This document shows, one piece after another, positions 52,654 to 61,788 of a stretch of DNA of 64,000 bases. The notes below the pieces were generated by a model. That model was not told the origin of the DNA. It ran no database searches and was given only the letters and a program-made list of their open reading frames with translations. Source of the stretch: Prescottella subtropica (GTDB taxonomy: Bacteria; Actinomycetota; Actinomycetes; Mycobacteriales; Mycobacteriaceae); assembly GCF_005434945.1 (NCBI RefSeq), contig NZ_SKCH01000016.1:1-64000 (forward strand), in the 5' to 3' direction. Both the position numbers and the translations under genes were made by a program. The stretch's first letter is position 1. Each line of letters starts with the position of its first letter.

Positions 52654-52672
52654 GGCGAGAAGCCTCCTGGCA

Positions 52673-53176
52673 CTAGTGGGCTGTGGTGCTCTTCGGATCG
52701 TCTTGATTGTGTGAGCTGGTAACGGTGTGCGCCCCGGTTGTCACCGAATCGTTGCGACAGTCGGGACACAGACCCCAGAACACGACCTCGGCCTCGTCGA
52801 TCTCGAAACCGTGATCGTTCGAGGACTCCAGGCAGGGTGCGCGGCCGACGACGCAGTCGACGTCGACGACCGTGCCGCATGCGCGGCACACCAGATGGTG
52901 ATGGTTGTCCCCGGTGCGGGCCTCGTACCGCGCCGGGGACCCCGCGGGCTCGATGCGGCGCAGCAGTCCCGCGCGGACGCACGCCCCGAGCACGTCGTAG
53001 ACCGCCTGGGTGGACACCGACCCGAGCCGGCGTCGCACCTCCGCCGTGATCGCGTCGACACCCGAATGCGGATGCGCGGCAACCACGTCCAGAACCGCGA
53101 TGCGGGGTGCCGTGACCCGCAGGCCGGCGGCGCGCAACCGAGTGCGGGCGTCGAAGTCGTGATCTCCTCGGGGCAT
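52673..53176 (-). CDS. Fur-family peroxide/iron regulator upstream of katA
   Basis: This is a 167-aa Fur-family repressor. The winged helix spans [15 protein letters not shown] and [20 protein letters not shown]. The metal/dimer domain has [11 protein letters not shown] and the second pair in FWGLCPDCR (two CxxC motifs, structural zinc). The C-terminal tail ([17 protein letters not shown]) is unusually His/Ser/Thr-rich. The HHH-CxxC layout suits FurA/CatR-type peroxide sensors next to catalases. The promoter read directly upstream makes the mRNA leaderless, as for mycobacterial furA. katA follows after 19 bp. Confidence 0.92.
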   Translation of the reverse strand: MPRGDHDFDARTRLRAAGLRVTAPRIAVLDVVAAHPHSGVDAITAEVRRRLGSVSTQAVYDVLGACVRAGLLRRIEPAGSPARYEARTGDNHHHLVCRACGTVVDVDCVVGRAPCLESSNDHGFEIDEAEVVFWGLCPDCRNDSVTTGAHTVTSSHNQDDPKSTTAH

Positions 53177-53210
53177 GAACCCAGTATGCCCCTTTTCTGG
53201 AATGAGTCAA
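53176..53210 (-). promoter_or_regulatory. leaderless fur-katA promoter with AT-rich operator
   Basis: On the minus strand TTGACT (53205-53210), a 16-bp spacer and CATACT (53183-53188) are followed by six bases and the fur ATG, placing the transcription start at or next to the start codon. The spacer ATTCCAGAAAAGGGG and the upstream TTATC are AT-rich for this genome, as in mycobacterial FurA boxes. It is likely autoregulated. Confidence 0.75.
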
Positions 53211-53224
53211 GATAACGATTGGGT

Positions 53225-55027
53225 CTAGTTTGCGACGGTGCGGAATCCGAGCATCATGTCGTGGTCCTCGTGATCGAGCATGTGGCAGTGCCACACGTAG
53301 CCCTGCAGAGGGCCCGCTGCCGGCATCTCGTGGCCGGCATGATCGGACTCCCCCGCCGGCGCCCCGAAGGTGGCGTCGGGGTCGAAGCCGAGGTCGTCGG
53401 AGGTCGGGAACACGGCGACGATCCGGGTGACACTGCCGATGTCGGCGACGACGGTGTCCTTGCGTCCGGTCTCCCACGGCTGCGGCGGGAGCAGCGGCGA
53501 GGTCAGATAGTCGTCGACGGGGGGCGCCCACCGGGTGCCGACGGCCGGCTGCGGATGGTCCCGGACATACCGGTCGACGTCGATGCGCTGGCGTCCGAGC
53601 ACCCGGAAGTTGACCAGGTGCAGGTGGATCGGGTGCGGTTCCGGGGAGACGTTGACGATGTCCCACTGCTCGACGGTGCCCTGGCGGGGCATCTCGATGT
53701 CCGGGTCGCCGAACCGCAGATTGTTCAGGGACATGAGGACACCGCCGGTGGCGGGGTCGGGCAGTTGCAGGACGGTGACGGTGCGCCGCGCCTGCGGGGT
53801 GGGGACGGGTTCGAGGTCGGCGGGCTGCCCGGGTCCGCCGCGCAGGGTTTCCGGTACGGCGGTCGGGCGTCCCGGCCCGGCGGCGACGCGGAAGCGGCAG
53901 AACAGCGGCATCGCGCGGACGCCGCGTTGTGCGACCCCGAGCGGGGGTGGTTCGTCGTTGCACAACTCCACCGTCGTGCCGGGTTCGAGTCCACCGAAGT
54001 CGACGAGGAGGTCGACACGTTCGCCGGGGGCGAGACGCACCTGGGTGGACGGGAGTGGCGCGGGCAGCATGCCACCGTCGGCGCCGATGATCCAGAAACG
54101 CATTCGGTTGCCGAAGAACAGATTCCAGATGCTGAACGACGCCGCGTTGAGGATCCGCAGCCGGTACATGCCGCGGGCCACGTCGAGTTTCGGCCACACC
54201 GTGCCGTTGACGACGCCGACGTCGCCGGGGGTGGCGGGGTCCCAGCGGCCGGGTGGGAGCAGCGGGGAGACGCGGTAGCTCTGGTGTCCGTCGGCGGTGA
54301 ACAGTTTTTCCTGCATGACGAGGGGGATCTCGAACTCGCCGGACGGTAGTCCCCACGCGTTCTGCGGTGTGCCGGTGTCGAAGTCGTCGCGGAGCAGGCA
54401 CATGCCGGCGAGGCCGGCGTACACGTTGAGACGGGTGATGCCCATGGCGTGGTCGTGGTACCAGAGTCCGGTGGCCTCGTGCCCGTTCGGGAAGTGGTGG
54501 ACGTGGCCCTGTCCGGGGCGTTGCAGATACATGGGGTGGCCGTCGTGTTCGGGTGGGGTGACGGCGCCGTGCAGGTGCATGGAGGTGGGGACGGCGGTGC
54601 GGTCCCGGTCGGTGACGCCGTGGAGGGTGGTGTCGAAGTCGGCGGCGAGGGGGTGGACGGTGATGTCGTTGCGGTAGGTGACGGTGAGCGGGTCGTCGCG
54701 GTGCGCTTCGATCGTGGGCCCGAGGTAGTCGACGCCGCCGTAGGAGAGGGCGGGTGACGGGGCGAGGTCGCGGTGGAAGCGGTGGGTGGTGCTGCCGGCC
54801 TGCAGTTCGATACTGGTGCCGGTGAGGTGCGGGAGTCGGGGTAGGTCGTCGACGAACGGTTCGAGGTGCGGGGACGCGTACAGCAGTGGCCGGGACGGGT
54901 CGATGTTTCCTAGGTCGCCGAGGTCCCCGAGGTCTTGGCCTCGGGCGACTCCGGTGCCGAGTCCGACCGCGGCGACGGTGTACGCGAGTCCGCGGGTGAA
55001 GGTGCGTCGAGAGATACCCCTGCCCAT
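53225..55027 (-). CDS. Tat-exported multicopper oxidase
   Basis: This 600-aa multicopper oxidase of the CotA/CueO/bilirubin-oxidase group has an N-terminal Tat signal (SRRTFTRGLAYTVAAVGLGTG). The short repeat DLGDLGDLGN follows the likely cleavage site. Copper ligands are in SMHLHGAV, WYHDHAM, PEPHPIHLHLVNF (type 1 and trinuclear) and WHCHMLDHEDHDMM with the axial Met. It should oxidise phenolics, bilirubin-like pigments, Cu(I) or Mn(II), with O2 reduced to water. It ends 49 bp before the divergent-reading fur promoter; all are on the minus strand. The start is ATG 55027. Confidence 0.94.
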   Translation of the reverse strand: MGRGISRRTFTRGLAYTVAAVGLGTGVARGQDLGDLGDLGNIDPSRPLLYASPHLEPFVDDLPRLPHLTGTSIELQAGSTTHRFHRDLAPSPALSYGGVDYLGPTIEAHRDDPLTVTYRNDITVHPLAADFDTTLHGVTDRDRTAVPTSMHLHGAVTPPEHDGHPMYLQRPGQGHVHHFPNGHEATGLWYHDHAMGITRLNVYAGLAGMCLLRDDFDTGTPQNAWGLPSGEFEIPLVMQEKLFTADGHQSYRVSPLLPPGRWDPATPGDVGVVNGTVWPKLDVARGMYRLRILNAASFSIWNLFFGNRMRFWIIGADGGMLPAPLPSTQVRLAPGERVDLLVDFGGLEPGTTVELCNDEPPPLGVAQRGVRAMPLFCRFRVAAGPGRPTAVPETLRGGPGQPADLEPVPTPQARRTVTVLQLPDPATGGVLMSLNNLRFGDPDIEMPRQGTVEQWDIVNVSPEPHPIHLHLVNFRVLGRQRIDVDRYVRDHPQPAVGTRWAPPVDDYLTSPLLPPQPWETGRKDTVVADIGSVTRIVAVFPTSDDLGFDPDATFGAPAGESDHAGHEMPAAGPLQGYVWHCHMLDHEDHDMMLGFRTVAN

Positions 55028-55214
55028 GTGCCGTCACACTCCCCTGTGGTCGCCCTACCGGAGCACGCCCGCCCGACGGTACGCCGGAATGGCAACCCGG
55101 CCAGCGGTTTGCGGTGACTCGCCCCCGTGACACGCGTCTTTCCGGATAGGACGGGCGAATCGGTCGCCTACGCTGGGCGCATCGTCTTGTCGTGCCGAAA
55201 GGTTCGGAACCACT

Positions 55215-56138
55215 GTGCGTTCGTCGAAGTTCACTGTCGCGTTGGCGCGGGAGGCCTTGGTTGCTCGTTCGGAGTCTGCGCAGGGTTGGTTGCGCAGCAC
55301 TCCGGCGGGACGGACTGCACAGCGTGTGCTGTCCGGGTTCGCGGACGCCGAGTGGGCGGACCGGTCGATGACGTTGGCGGCCCAGTCGTTCACGTCGGTG
55401 TTGCCGGTGGCGATCGTGGCGTCCAGCCTCGGTAATCACGATGCCGTCACCCGGGGGTTCTTCGACCAGTTCGGGATCGACGTCGACGGTGTCGGTGTCG
55501 GTGTCGGTGTGGACGCTGTCGGGCTCGACGATCCGTCGTTCGCCGCGTTCGGCATCGTCGGCACACTGATGGTCCTCATCGGCGGAACGTCGTTCGCGCG
55601 TGCTCTCGGGCGCATGTACGGGCGGATCTGGAAGGTGCCGACGCTCCGGTTCACCAGTTGGTAGCGGTGGATCGCGGTGCTGCTGTCGATGGGGTCGGCG
55701 GCGGCGCTGATCGGTGCGGCCCGCACTCTCGGCGGTGTCCCCTATCTCGGTGTCTGGCTGACGATGGGCGCCCAGTTCGCGGTGTGGGTGGCGCTGTGGG
55801 CGTTGATCCCGCATCTGCTCACCGAGCAGCGTCTGTCGGCGCGGGTGCTGTGGGCGATGGGCCTGACCACCGCTGCCGGGCTCGCCGTACTGCGACTGGC
55901 CGGCAACGTCTTCCTGCCGATCGCGGTGGAGGCGTCCGAAACCAAGTTCGGCGCACTCGGACTCGTGTTCACCGCGCTCGGCTGGATGTTCGTGGCGTAC
56001 GGGATCGTCGTCGGCGCCGCGGTGTTCACGAAGGCGTTCGCCCTCGACGAGGGTCCGATCGGGCGCCTTCTCCGCGGCCCGGTGGACCCGGTCGACGACG
56101 TGTCGGCAGCGGCTCCGGCACACACAGATCCATGCTGA
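55215..56138 (+). pseudogene. YihY-like membrane protein, in-frame amber stop
   Basis: One frame from GTG 55215 to 56138 (307 codons) is interrupted only by TAG at 55662-55664. The N-terminal part ends ...LRFTSW, and the sequence after the stop continues as RWIAVLLSMGSAAALIGAA with membrane helices that complete the protein. The expected wild type would have a second Trp (TGG to TAG is one change). The layout of about six helices, with a cytoplasmic start ALAREALVARSES, resembles the YihY/BrkB group. The first part carries a hexamer repeat (GGTGTC units) coding GVGVGVGV. It is a recent nonsense mutation, an error, or a readthrough site. Confidence 0.8.
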
Positions 56139-56142
56139 ACGC

Positions 56143-56177
56143 AGTTTTGTACAAAACTCGAGGATTCGTACACAACT
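56143..56177. promoter_or_regulatory. 16-bp perfect palindrome plus imperfect copy
   Basis: AGTTTTGTACAAAACT (56143-56158) is a perfect palindrome. A related 16-mer ending CGTACACAACT (56162-56177) matches 12 of 16 positions, centres 19 bp apart, about two helical turns. Both are AT-rich against the local composition. They lie in the convergent gap between the YihY-like gene and the RidA-like gene, where no promoter is expected. Confidence 0.55.
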
Positions 56178-56221
56178 GTCCGGAACAGAAAGTGTGTGTC
56201 CGGGGCCGCAGCCTCCGACCG

Positions 56222-56584
56222 CTACGCGATGCGGGCCGTCGCCTTGATCTCCACCAGAATGCCCGGCTTCCCCAGGGCGGCAGCACCGATCGCGGTCCAT
56301 GCCGGTCGTGCATCCTCCTGGAATTTCGCCTTCACCGCCATGAACTCGGCCATGTGGTTCGGGTAGTCGACGTGGAAGCTGGTGAGGTCCACGAGGTCCT
56401 GCGGTCCGACGCCGTTCGCCTCGAGCAGCGCCCCGATCGTCGCGAACGCCAGCTCGTACTGCCGCGTCGGATCGGACGGGACACTGCCGTCCGCTTCGAG
56501 ACCGACCTGTCCGGAGCAGAACAGCAGATCACCGCTGCGCACCGCATCCGAGTAGCCGTACTCGATCTCCCACTGGCTTGCCAT
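56222..56584 (-). CDS. RidA-family protein
   Basis: This 120-aa YjgF/RidA fold protein has GDLLFCSGQVGLEADG, DLTSFHVDYPNHM and ILVEIKATARIA. The terminal EIKATAR resembles the conserved E-x-x-A-x-A of the family. The canonical reactive Arg is not clear, so enamine deaminase activity is uncertain. The ATG at 56584 is preceded by GAGGAAG. It follows the carboxyltransferase gene by 41 bp on the same strand, suggesting a two-gene operon. Confidence 0.86.
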   Translation of the reverse strand: MASQWEIEYGYSDAVRSGDLLFCSGQVGLEADGSVPSDPTRQYELAFATIGALLEANGVGPQDLVDLTSFHVDYPNHMAEFMAVKAKFQEDARPAWTAIGAAALGKPGILVEIKATARIA

Positions 56585-56625
56585 ATCTACTTCCTCACTC
56601 TCACCGGATGTTTCGTGTCGAAAAG

Positions 56626-58134
56626 TCAGCGCAGGTACCCGTACTGTGCGACGGGTGCGACCGGGGTGTCCCGCACGCTCCCGGCGAGGCCGCGCAGCAG
56701 GATGTTCCGCAGTTCACGCGGATCGATCACGTCGTCGTAGACGAGGGTCCGGGCGAGCCCCCACGGTCCGGACGCCTCGTTGTCGACGAGGGCGCGGCGG
56801 GTGGCGTCGTCCTCCTTCGCGGTGCGGCCACCGACGTCGGCGGGAATACCGCCGAGGGTGACGGCCGGGAACGCGAGGGTCATGGTCTGGTCGTCGTACG
56901 GGTTCATGCCCATCACCGAACTGCCGAATCCGAACGCCTTGCGCACCGTCACATGAAATTTCGGTCCGCGCAACCGGTGCTGCGCCGCGAACATGCGGGC
57001 CCCGGCTTTGAGGATGCCGGCCTTCTCGGCGGCGGTTCCGGCCATGACACCGGGATTGTCGGCGAGGAACAGCACCGGCAGGTGGAAGGCGCCGGCCATC
57101 TGCAGGAACGCCGCCGCCTTGTCGGCCGCGTCGACGGTGATCGCACCGGCGGCGACCGTCGGCTGATTCGCGACGACCGCGACCGCATGCCCGCCGATGC
57201 GGACGAGTGCGGTGACGATCGACCGCCCGTAGGTGGGTTGGATCTCGGTGACGGTCCCGGCGTCGGCGACCGCGTCCACCATCGCCCGCATGTCGTAGGC
57301 GCGCCGCTGGTTCACCGGGATCAGGTCGAGAAGTTCCGGCAGGGTGCGCGCACCGACGTCCCCGGTATCGCTCCACGGCGGCCGCTGCCACGCACTGCCC
57401 GGCAGATACGACAGGTAGCGGCGCACCAGTGCCAGTGCCGCGGTATCGGATTCGACGATATTGTGGGCGACGCCGGACATGTCGATCGCGACCTGCGGCC
57501 CACCGAGCGTCTGTTTGTCGACCTGTTCCCCGGTGGATGCGGCGACGAGCGGCGGTCCGGCGGTGAACAGTGCGCCGTGGCCGTCGACCATGACCACGAA
57601 GTCCGACAGCGGCGCGGCCAGTGCGCCGTGTCCGGCGGACGGCCCGGTGACGATCGCGACGGTGGGGACGAGTCCGGACAGGTCTGCGATGGCCTGAAGA
57701 TCGTTGGGGGCGGGGCGGTTCCGTTCCAGCGCATTGGTGGCGCGGTGTCCGGCACCCTCGAGCATCATGATCAGCGGGGTCCGGTTGCGCAGCGCGAGTT
57801 CGGCGGCACGGGTTCGTTTGGATGCGGCGGCGGTGCCGATCGAGCCGCCGGCGACGGTGAAGTCCTCGGCGCCGACGGTGACCGGACGCCCGTCGATCGT
57901 GCCGGTCCCCGCGACGAACGCGTCCGCCGGGACGGCCGGATCCCCGGTGAGCGGGCCGAGTTCGGTGAACGAGTCGGCGTCGAGCAGGGCGTCGATGCGG
58001 CCGCGGGCATCGAGTCGCCCGGACGCCCGGTAGCGGGTCAGCTTCTCGGGTCCGCCCATCGCACGGGCCGCAGCCTTCCGCTCGGTCAGGTCGGCGAGCA
58101 GTTGCTCCCAGTCGGCCCGGTTCTCGACGTTCAC
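56626..58134 (-). CDS. acyl-CoA carboxylase carboxyltransferase (beta) subunit
   Basis: This 502-aa carboxyltransferase has two crotonase-fold halves. The N-terminal half has the acyl-CoA oxyanion region (FTVAGGSIGTAAASK and GPSAGHGALAAPLSDFVVMV). The C-terminal half has VVANQPTVAAGAITVDAADKAAAFLQM, FLADNPGVMAGTAAEKAGILKAGA and KAFGFGSSVMGMNPYDDQ. It belongs with the AccD/PccB group. No biotin-carboxylase alpha subunit is adjacent, so the acyl specificity cannot be told. I start at GTG 58134 (VNVENRADWEQLL); the longer frame upstream looks non-coding. Confidence 0.9.
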   Translation of the reverse strand: MNVENRADWEQLLADLTERKAAARAMGGPEKLTRYRASGRLDARGRIDALLDADSFTELGPLTGDPAVPADAFVAGTGTIDGRPVTVGAEDFTVAGGSIGTAAASKRTRAAELALRNRTPLIMMLEGAGHRATNALERNRPAPNDLQAIADLSGLVPTVAIVTGPSAGHGALAAPLSDFVVMVDGHGALFTAGPPLVAASTGEQVDKQTLGGPQVAIDMSGVAHNIVESDTAALALVRRYLSYLPGSAWQRPPWSDTGDVGARTLPELLDLIPVNQRRAYDMRAMVDAVADAGTVTEIQPTYGRSIVTALVRIGGHAVAVVANQPTVAAGAITVDAADKAAAFLQMAGAFHLPVLFLADNPGVMAGTAAEKAGILKAGARMFAAQHRLRGPKFHVTVRKAFGFGSSVMGMNPYDDQTMTLAFPAVTLGGIPADVGGRTAKEDDATRRALVDNEASGPWGLARTLVYDDVIDPRELRNILLRGLAGSVRDTPVAPVAQYGYLR

Positions 58135-58269
58135 CCTTACCCCCCGAACAGTAGTGATCCGGGTCACGACGAGCACCGGCGAGGTGAGGGTACGAAGAAA
58201 TCTGCTTTCCGGCAACAACACTCACCGCTCAGTGGAATCAAGGCCGACCTGTCACCTGACAGCCGAACG

Positions 58270-59066
58270 TCATACTCCTCGGCCGGGACGCCCCAGGCCG
58301 GTCACCGCACCGCTGACGGGCCGCGGATCTTGCGCCAATAACGCCAGCGCGGCATGGGCTCGTCGTCGATGTTCCACTGGGATACCGAGCCACGACCGAT
58401 GATCGGGATCCTGCAACGCGTCCACCAGAACACGCACACGTCCACGATCACTGCCGACCATCCTGGCACGGTCGGCCACCGGATCCTCGATCGCGCACGC
58501 GAGTACAACTGCATCGTCGAGATGCCGTTCTCGATCGCGTGGATCTTCCTTGAATGCAGCACCCTTCAGAACGAGTGCACCGAGAACATCCGGAACGCTC
58601 AACCGGATCGAACGGTCACCGACATCCACCATGCAATCGACAGTTTTCCTCAGAGCCGAAGTCCCTGCCGGAACCGCGAATACCTCTCTGCCCACGACGT
58701 GCGGCCGACGACTGGGGGCCAGGTGGTCTGCCACCATGACGTCGACCTGGTCGTCACCGCGGACGAACCGATGCACAGGACCTTTTCCGATCGGCAGGCA
58801 CAATTCGTAGCCGAGTTGCTCGAGTTGATCCCGCACTCCACCGAACGTCGCGGCACCGGTCTCGACATGCAACACCATGTCGACGTCGACCGTGACGGAG
58901 CCAGTCCCGCGCGCACCGCGTGAAGTTGGACCATCAAACCTCCCACCAGAGTCCATTGCTCCGACGGGATCCACGTTGCGAGCTCAGCTACCTGTGGCCA
59001 CGGTGACGCCCAGCCGCCTGCCGGTGCCGTGACCATCCATTTCGGACGACTATCGGATGTCATCAA
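58270..59066 (-). pseudogene. AbiEii-like nucleotidyltransferase toxin, frameshifted
   Basis: The 5' frame (ATG 59066) gives MVTAPAGGW...EQWTLVGGLMVQLHAVRAG, whose GG-LMVQLH is the nucleotidyltransferase start. The 3' frame continues GSVTVDVDMVLHV (the DxD catalytic pair), HRFVRGDDQVDVMVADHL and KGAAFKEDPRDRERHLDDAVVL (Lys and DxxD of the AbiEii/COG4861 group). Inserting one base near 58904-58909 joins them as ...VRAG-TGSVTVDVD, giving about 265 aa. The gene therefore appears inactivated, or the sequence has an error in a GC-rich run. It overlaps the antitoxin gene by 17 bp, as type IV toxin-antitoxin pairs do. Confidence 0.8.
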
Positions 59067-59748
59067 GAAGCTCCTCGAGAACTCGAACGCCTGCGCTGCG
59101 TTCGCGGGTGTCGAGGGATTCCATCAAGTCGAGGGCCACGGCAGCGAGCGGGGTAATTCCGTCAGCGAACGCCACCGGCGAGGTCACGACACGGATCACG
59201 ACATCGCCCTCGCTCGCATCGGGAATCAGCCCGCACTCGTCGACGAGGGCACCATAGTCCGAATCGAGCGCATAGCCGTCGACACCGGCGCCGACGATTC
59301 CCGATCCCAGATCGAACCTCGTTGCAAGACCGCCGTATTCGACAGCACTCCTCCCGGTGACGGCAAGACGCTCGGCGAGCAGGGTTCGAGTACCGGCACC
59401 CCACCCCCGCATTCGGTGCGTCACCGCCCGGCGACGCGCGAGGAAGGCAATGTCATGAGCGGACGAACGCCGCAGTCGATGTACAAGCCTGGTCGATTGT
59501 GCCGCGGGGAGCCAATCCGCCGAGTTTCCCGACAATCGACTCAATGCCGCCCACGCCACCGACTCGTTCCACGGCCGGCCCCGCTGCCGGCTCATCTGCC
59601 CCAGCCGATACACCGATGCCGCGTCCAGCAAGAATGCCCCACCGATCTCACGCACAATCGCAAGATCGCCCGCTCGCGCGAGACGAGCGACCTGACGCCG
59701 CGACACCTTCAATTCGGCGGCCGCGTCGGACACCGACATCTCACCCAT
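59050..59748 (-). CDS. HTH antitoxin of AbiE-like pair
   Basis: This 232-aa protein has an N-terminal excisionase-like helix-turn-helix (MSVSDAAAELKVSRRQVARLARAGDLAIVRE). A basic middle domain follows (RLVHRLRRSSAHDIAFLARRRAVTHRMRGW), then an acidic C-terminal domain (ECGLIPDASEGDVVIRVV), the layout of antitoxins paired with AbiEii-type nucleotidyltransferases. The ATG at 59748 sits 3 bp from a long palindrome that it probably binds. The downstream toxin reading frame is broken while this antitoxin remains intact, the tolerated state for such a pair. Confidence 0.8.
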   Translation of the reverse strand: MGEMSVSDAAAELKVSRRQVARLARAGDLAIVREIGGAFLLDAASVYRLGQMSRQRGRPWNESVAWAALSRLSGNSADWLPAAQSTRLVHRLRRSSAHDIAFLARRRAVTHRMRGWGAGTRTLLAERLAVTGRSAVEYGGLATRFDLGSGIVGAGVDGYALDSDYGALVDECGLIPDASEGDVVIRVVTSPVAFADGITPLAAVALDLMESLDTRERSAGVRVLEELLDDIR

Positions 59749-59751
59749 GAA

Positions 59752-59777
59752 GATATGGTCGCATGTGCGACTATATC
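59752..59777. promoter_or_regulatory. 26-bp imperfect palindrome, likely autoregulatory operator
   Basis: The arms GATATGGTCGCA and TGCGACTATATC face each other across 2 bp, with one mismatched pair in the arms. The element ends 3 bp before the antitoxin ATG and covers its presumptive -10 region (TATAGT on the minus strand), so repressor binding would block transcription. Confidence 0.7.
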
Positions 59778-59793
59778 CGGCAATAAATGCAGT

Positions 59794-61590
59794 TCACTCC
59801 GGTACCGGATTGCGCACCGGTTCCCCCTCCGCATGCTGTAGCTGGCCGGTTCCGGGGTCGATTTCGACGGCGTGGGACGGCAGTTCCTGTACCGCGACGA
59901 CGATGTGTTGTTCACCGTCGACGGTCACGCGGCCGTGGGTGACCGGGGGCAGCCCGGACAGGGTCGCGGACACCCCGGGTACCCGCAGGGGCAGGGGGCC
60001 ACCGAACTCGGGGCCGCTTCCCTGGTCGCCGTCGGGTTGGGCGTGGGTCGACAGTTTCAGGTACCGCGGTGTGGTGGCCAGTTCGTAGCGGAACGCCTTG
60101 AGCATCGAAATGCAGGCGAGCACCAGGACGATCGAGAACGGGACGGCGGTGGCGATCGACGCCGTCTGCAGTGCGGTGAGCGATCCGGCGCCGCCGACGA
60201 GGAGCAGCACGGCTGCGGCGACACCCTCGAGGATCGACCAGTACATGCGGGTGATCTTCGGGGTCTCGAGGTTGCCGCCGAACGACAGGATGTCGATGAC
60301 GAGGGAACCGGAGTCGGCGGAGGTGACGAAGAAGAACACGACGACGGCGATCGCGAGCACACTGGTGATCGTCGCCCACGGGAGTCCGTCGAGCAGATGG
60401 AACAGGGTGGTGTTGGTGTCGACGGCGCCGTCGACGAGCATGTCGCCGTCGCTCCGCTGCCGCAGGATTCCGGAGTTGCCGAAGATCGTGAACCACAGCG
60501 ACCCGATGATGGTGGGGGCGAGCAGCACTCCGAACACGAATTCGCGGATTGTGCGGCCGCGGGAGATGCGGGCGATGAACATGCCGACGAACGGCGCCCA
60601 GCTCATCCACCATCCCCAGTAGAAGATGGTCCAGGCGCCGGCCCAGCCGTCGTCGGAGAACGGGGAGGTGCGCAGCATCATCTTCGGCAGGGCCTGGATG
60701 TAGCCGCCGAGGTTCTGCACCCACGACTGCATGAGGAACAGGGTCGGGCCGAGGATCAGCACGAACAGCGCCAGGCCGATCGCGAGCCCCATGTTGATGT
60801 TCGACAGCCAGCGCAGCCCCTTGGTGACGCCGCTGACCACCGAGAACGTGGCGAGGCCGGTGACGACGGCGATGAGTGCGATCGTGAACCAGTTGTTCGT
60901 CTCCACCCAGCCGAGGTATTCGAGTCCGGCCGAGATCTGCTGGACGCCGAAGCCGAGGGAGGTGGCGACACCGAACAGGGTGCCGACGATCGCGATGACG
61001 TCGACGGCGTGACCGAGGGGGCCTTCGACGCGCTTGCGTCCCAGCAGCGGTTCGAGGAGCCAGCGGATCGACAGCGGCCGGCCCTTGCGGTACGTCATGT
61101 AGGCGAGGCCGAGTCCGACGACGACGTAGATGGCCCACGCGTGCAGACCCCAGTGGAACAGGGTCAGTTCCATCGCCTGGTTGGCGGCGGCATCGGTGGA
61201 GCCCGGAACCCGGCCTGCCTGAGGAGGATTCACGTAGTGCGACAGCGGTTCGGCGACACCGTAGAAGACGAGACCGATGCCCATGCCGGCACTGAACAGC
61301 ATCGCGAACCACGACAGCAGCCCGAATTCGGGTTTCTCGTCGTCGTCACCGAGTCGGATGTTGCCGATGCGGGAGATGCCGCAGTACAGCGCGAACACCA
61401 CGAACCCGGTGGCCGCCAGGATGTACCACCAGCCGACACCGTCGGTGATGACGGTGTTGAGCCGGGTGAAGGCGTCGCTCGCGGTGCCCGAGTAGACCAC
61501 CGCGAACACGATCATCGCGAGGATGATCAGGGACGCCGGGACGAACACCGGCTTCCGTAATCCCCGCCATGCGGTTCGTATCGCCGTCAC
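59794..61590 (-). CDS. BCCT-family transporter
   Basis: This 598-aa betaine/choline/carnitine transporter has twelve helices. Family signatures are MGIGLVFYGVAEPLSHY and FHWGLHAWAIYVVVGLGLAY. The highly conserved WWMSWAPFVGMFIARISRGRTIREF is also present. The long hydrophilic C-terminus (about 80 residues after YELATTPRYL) may sense osmotic state as in BetP. I start at GTG 61590, with AGGGG seven bases upstream. It imports osmoprotectants or quaternary amines with Na+ or H+. It is flanked by the AbiE-like pair downstream and asd upstream. Confidence 0.92.
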   Translation of the reverse strand: MTAIRTAWRGLRKPVFVPASLIILAMIVFAVVYSGTASDAFTRLNTVITDGVGWWYILAATGFVVFALYCGISRIGNIRLGDDDEKPEFGLLSWFAMLFSAGMGIGLVFYGVAEPLSHYVNPPQAGRVPGSTDAAANQAMELTLFHWGLHAWAIYVVVGLGLAYMTYRKGRPLSIRWLLEPLLGRKRVEGPLGHAVDVIAIVGTLFGVATSLGFGVQQISAGLEYLGWVETNNWFTIALIAVVTGLATFSVVSGVTKGLRWLSNINMGLAIGLALFVLILGPTLFLMQSWVQNLGGYIQALPKMMLRTSPFSDDGWAGAWTIFYWGWWMSWAPFVGMFIARISRGRTIREFVFGVLLAPTIIGSLWFTIFGNSGILRQRSDGDMLVDGAVDTNTTLFHLLDGLPWATITSVLAIAVVVFFFVTSADSGSLVIDILSFGGNLETPKITRMYWSILEGVAAAVLLLVGGAGSLTALQTASIATAVPFSIVLVLACISMLKAFRYELATTPRYLKLSTHAQPDGDQGSGPEFGGPLPLRVPGVSATLSGLPPVTHGRVTVDGEQHIVVAVQELPSHAVEIDPGTGQLQHAEGEPVRNPVPE

Positions 61591-61729
61591 AATCGTCCCC
61601 TTCGAGTTGCCTCTGTATTGCGTCTGCACCGCGGAGTACCCGCGATGAAGTCCGCAATCCAGACAAACACAGAACATCGGGGTCCGCTGGGGAACGCCGT
61701 GACGGCGCGAGGAAACGACCCCGGAAACG

Positions 61730-61776
61730 CCGTGTGCGCGGTCACCGGGCTCGTAGGCCGGTGACCGCGCACACGG
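61730..61776 (-). terminator. intrinsic terminator after asd
   Basis: A perfect 19-bp stem (61730-61748 with 61758-61776) with a 9-nt loop lies 12 bp past the asd stop. On the minus strand GCGTTTCC follows. Confidence 0.88.
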
Positions 61777-61788
61777 TCGAGCCGAAAA

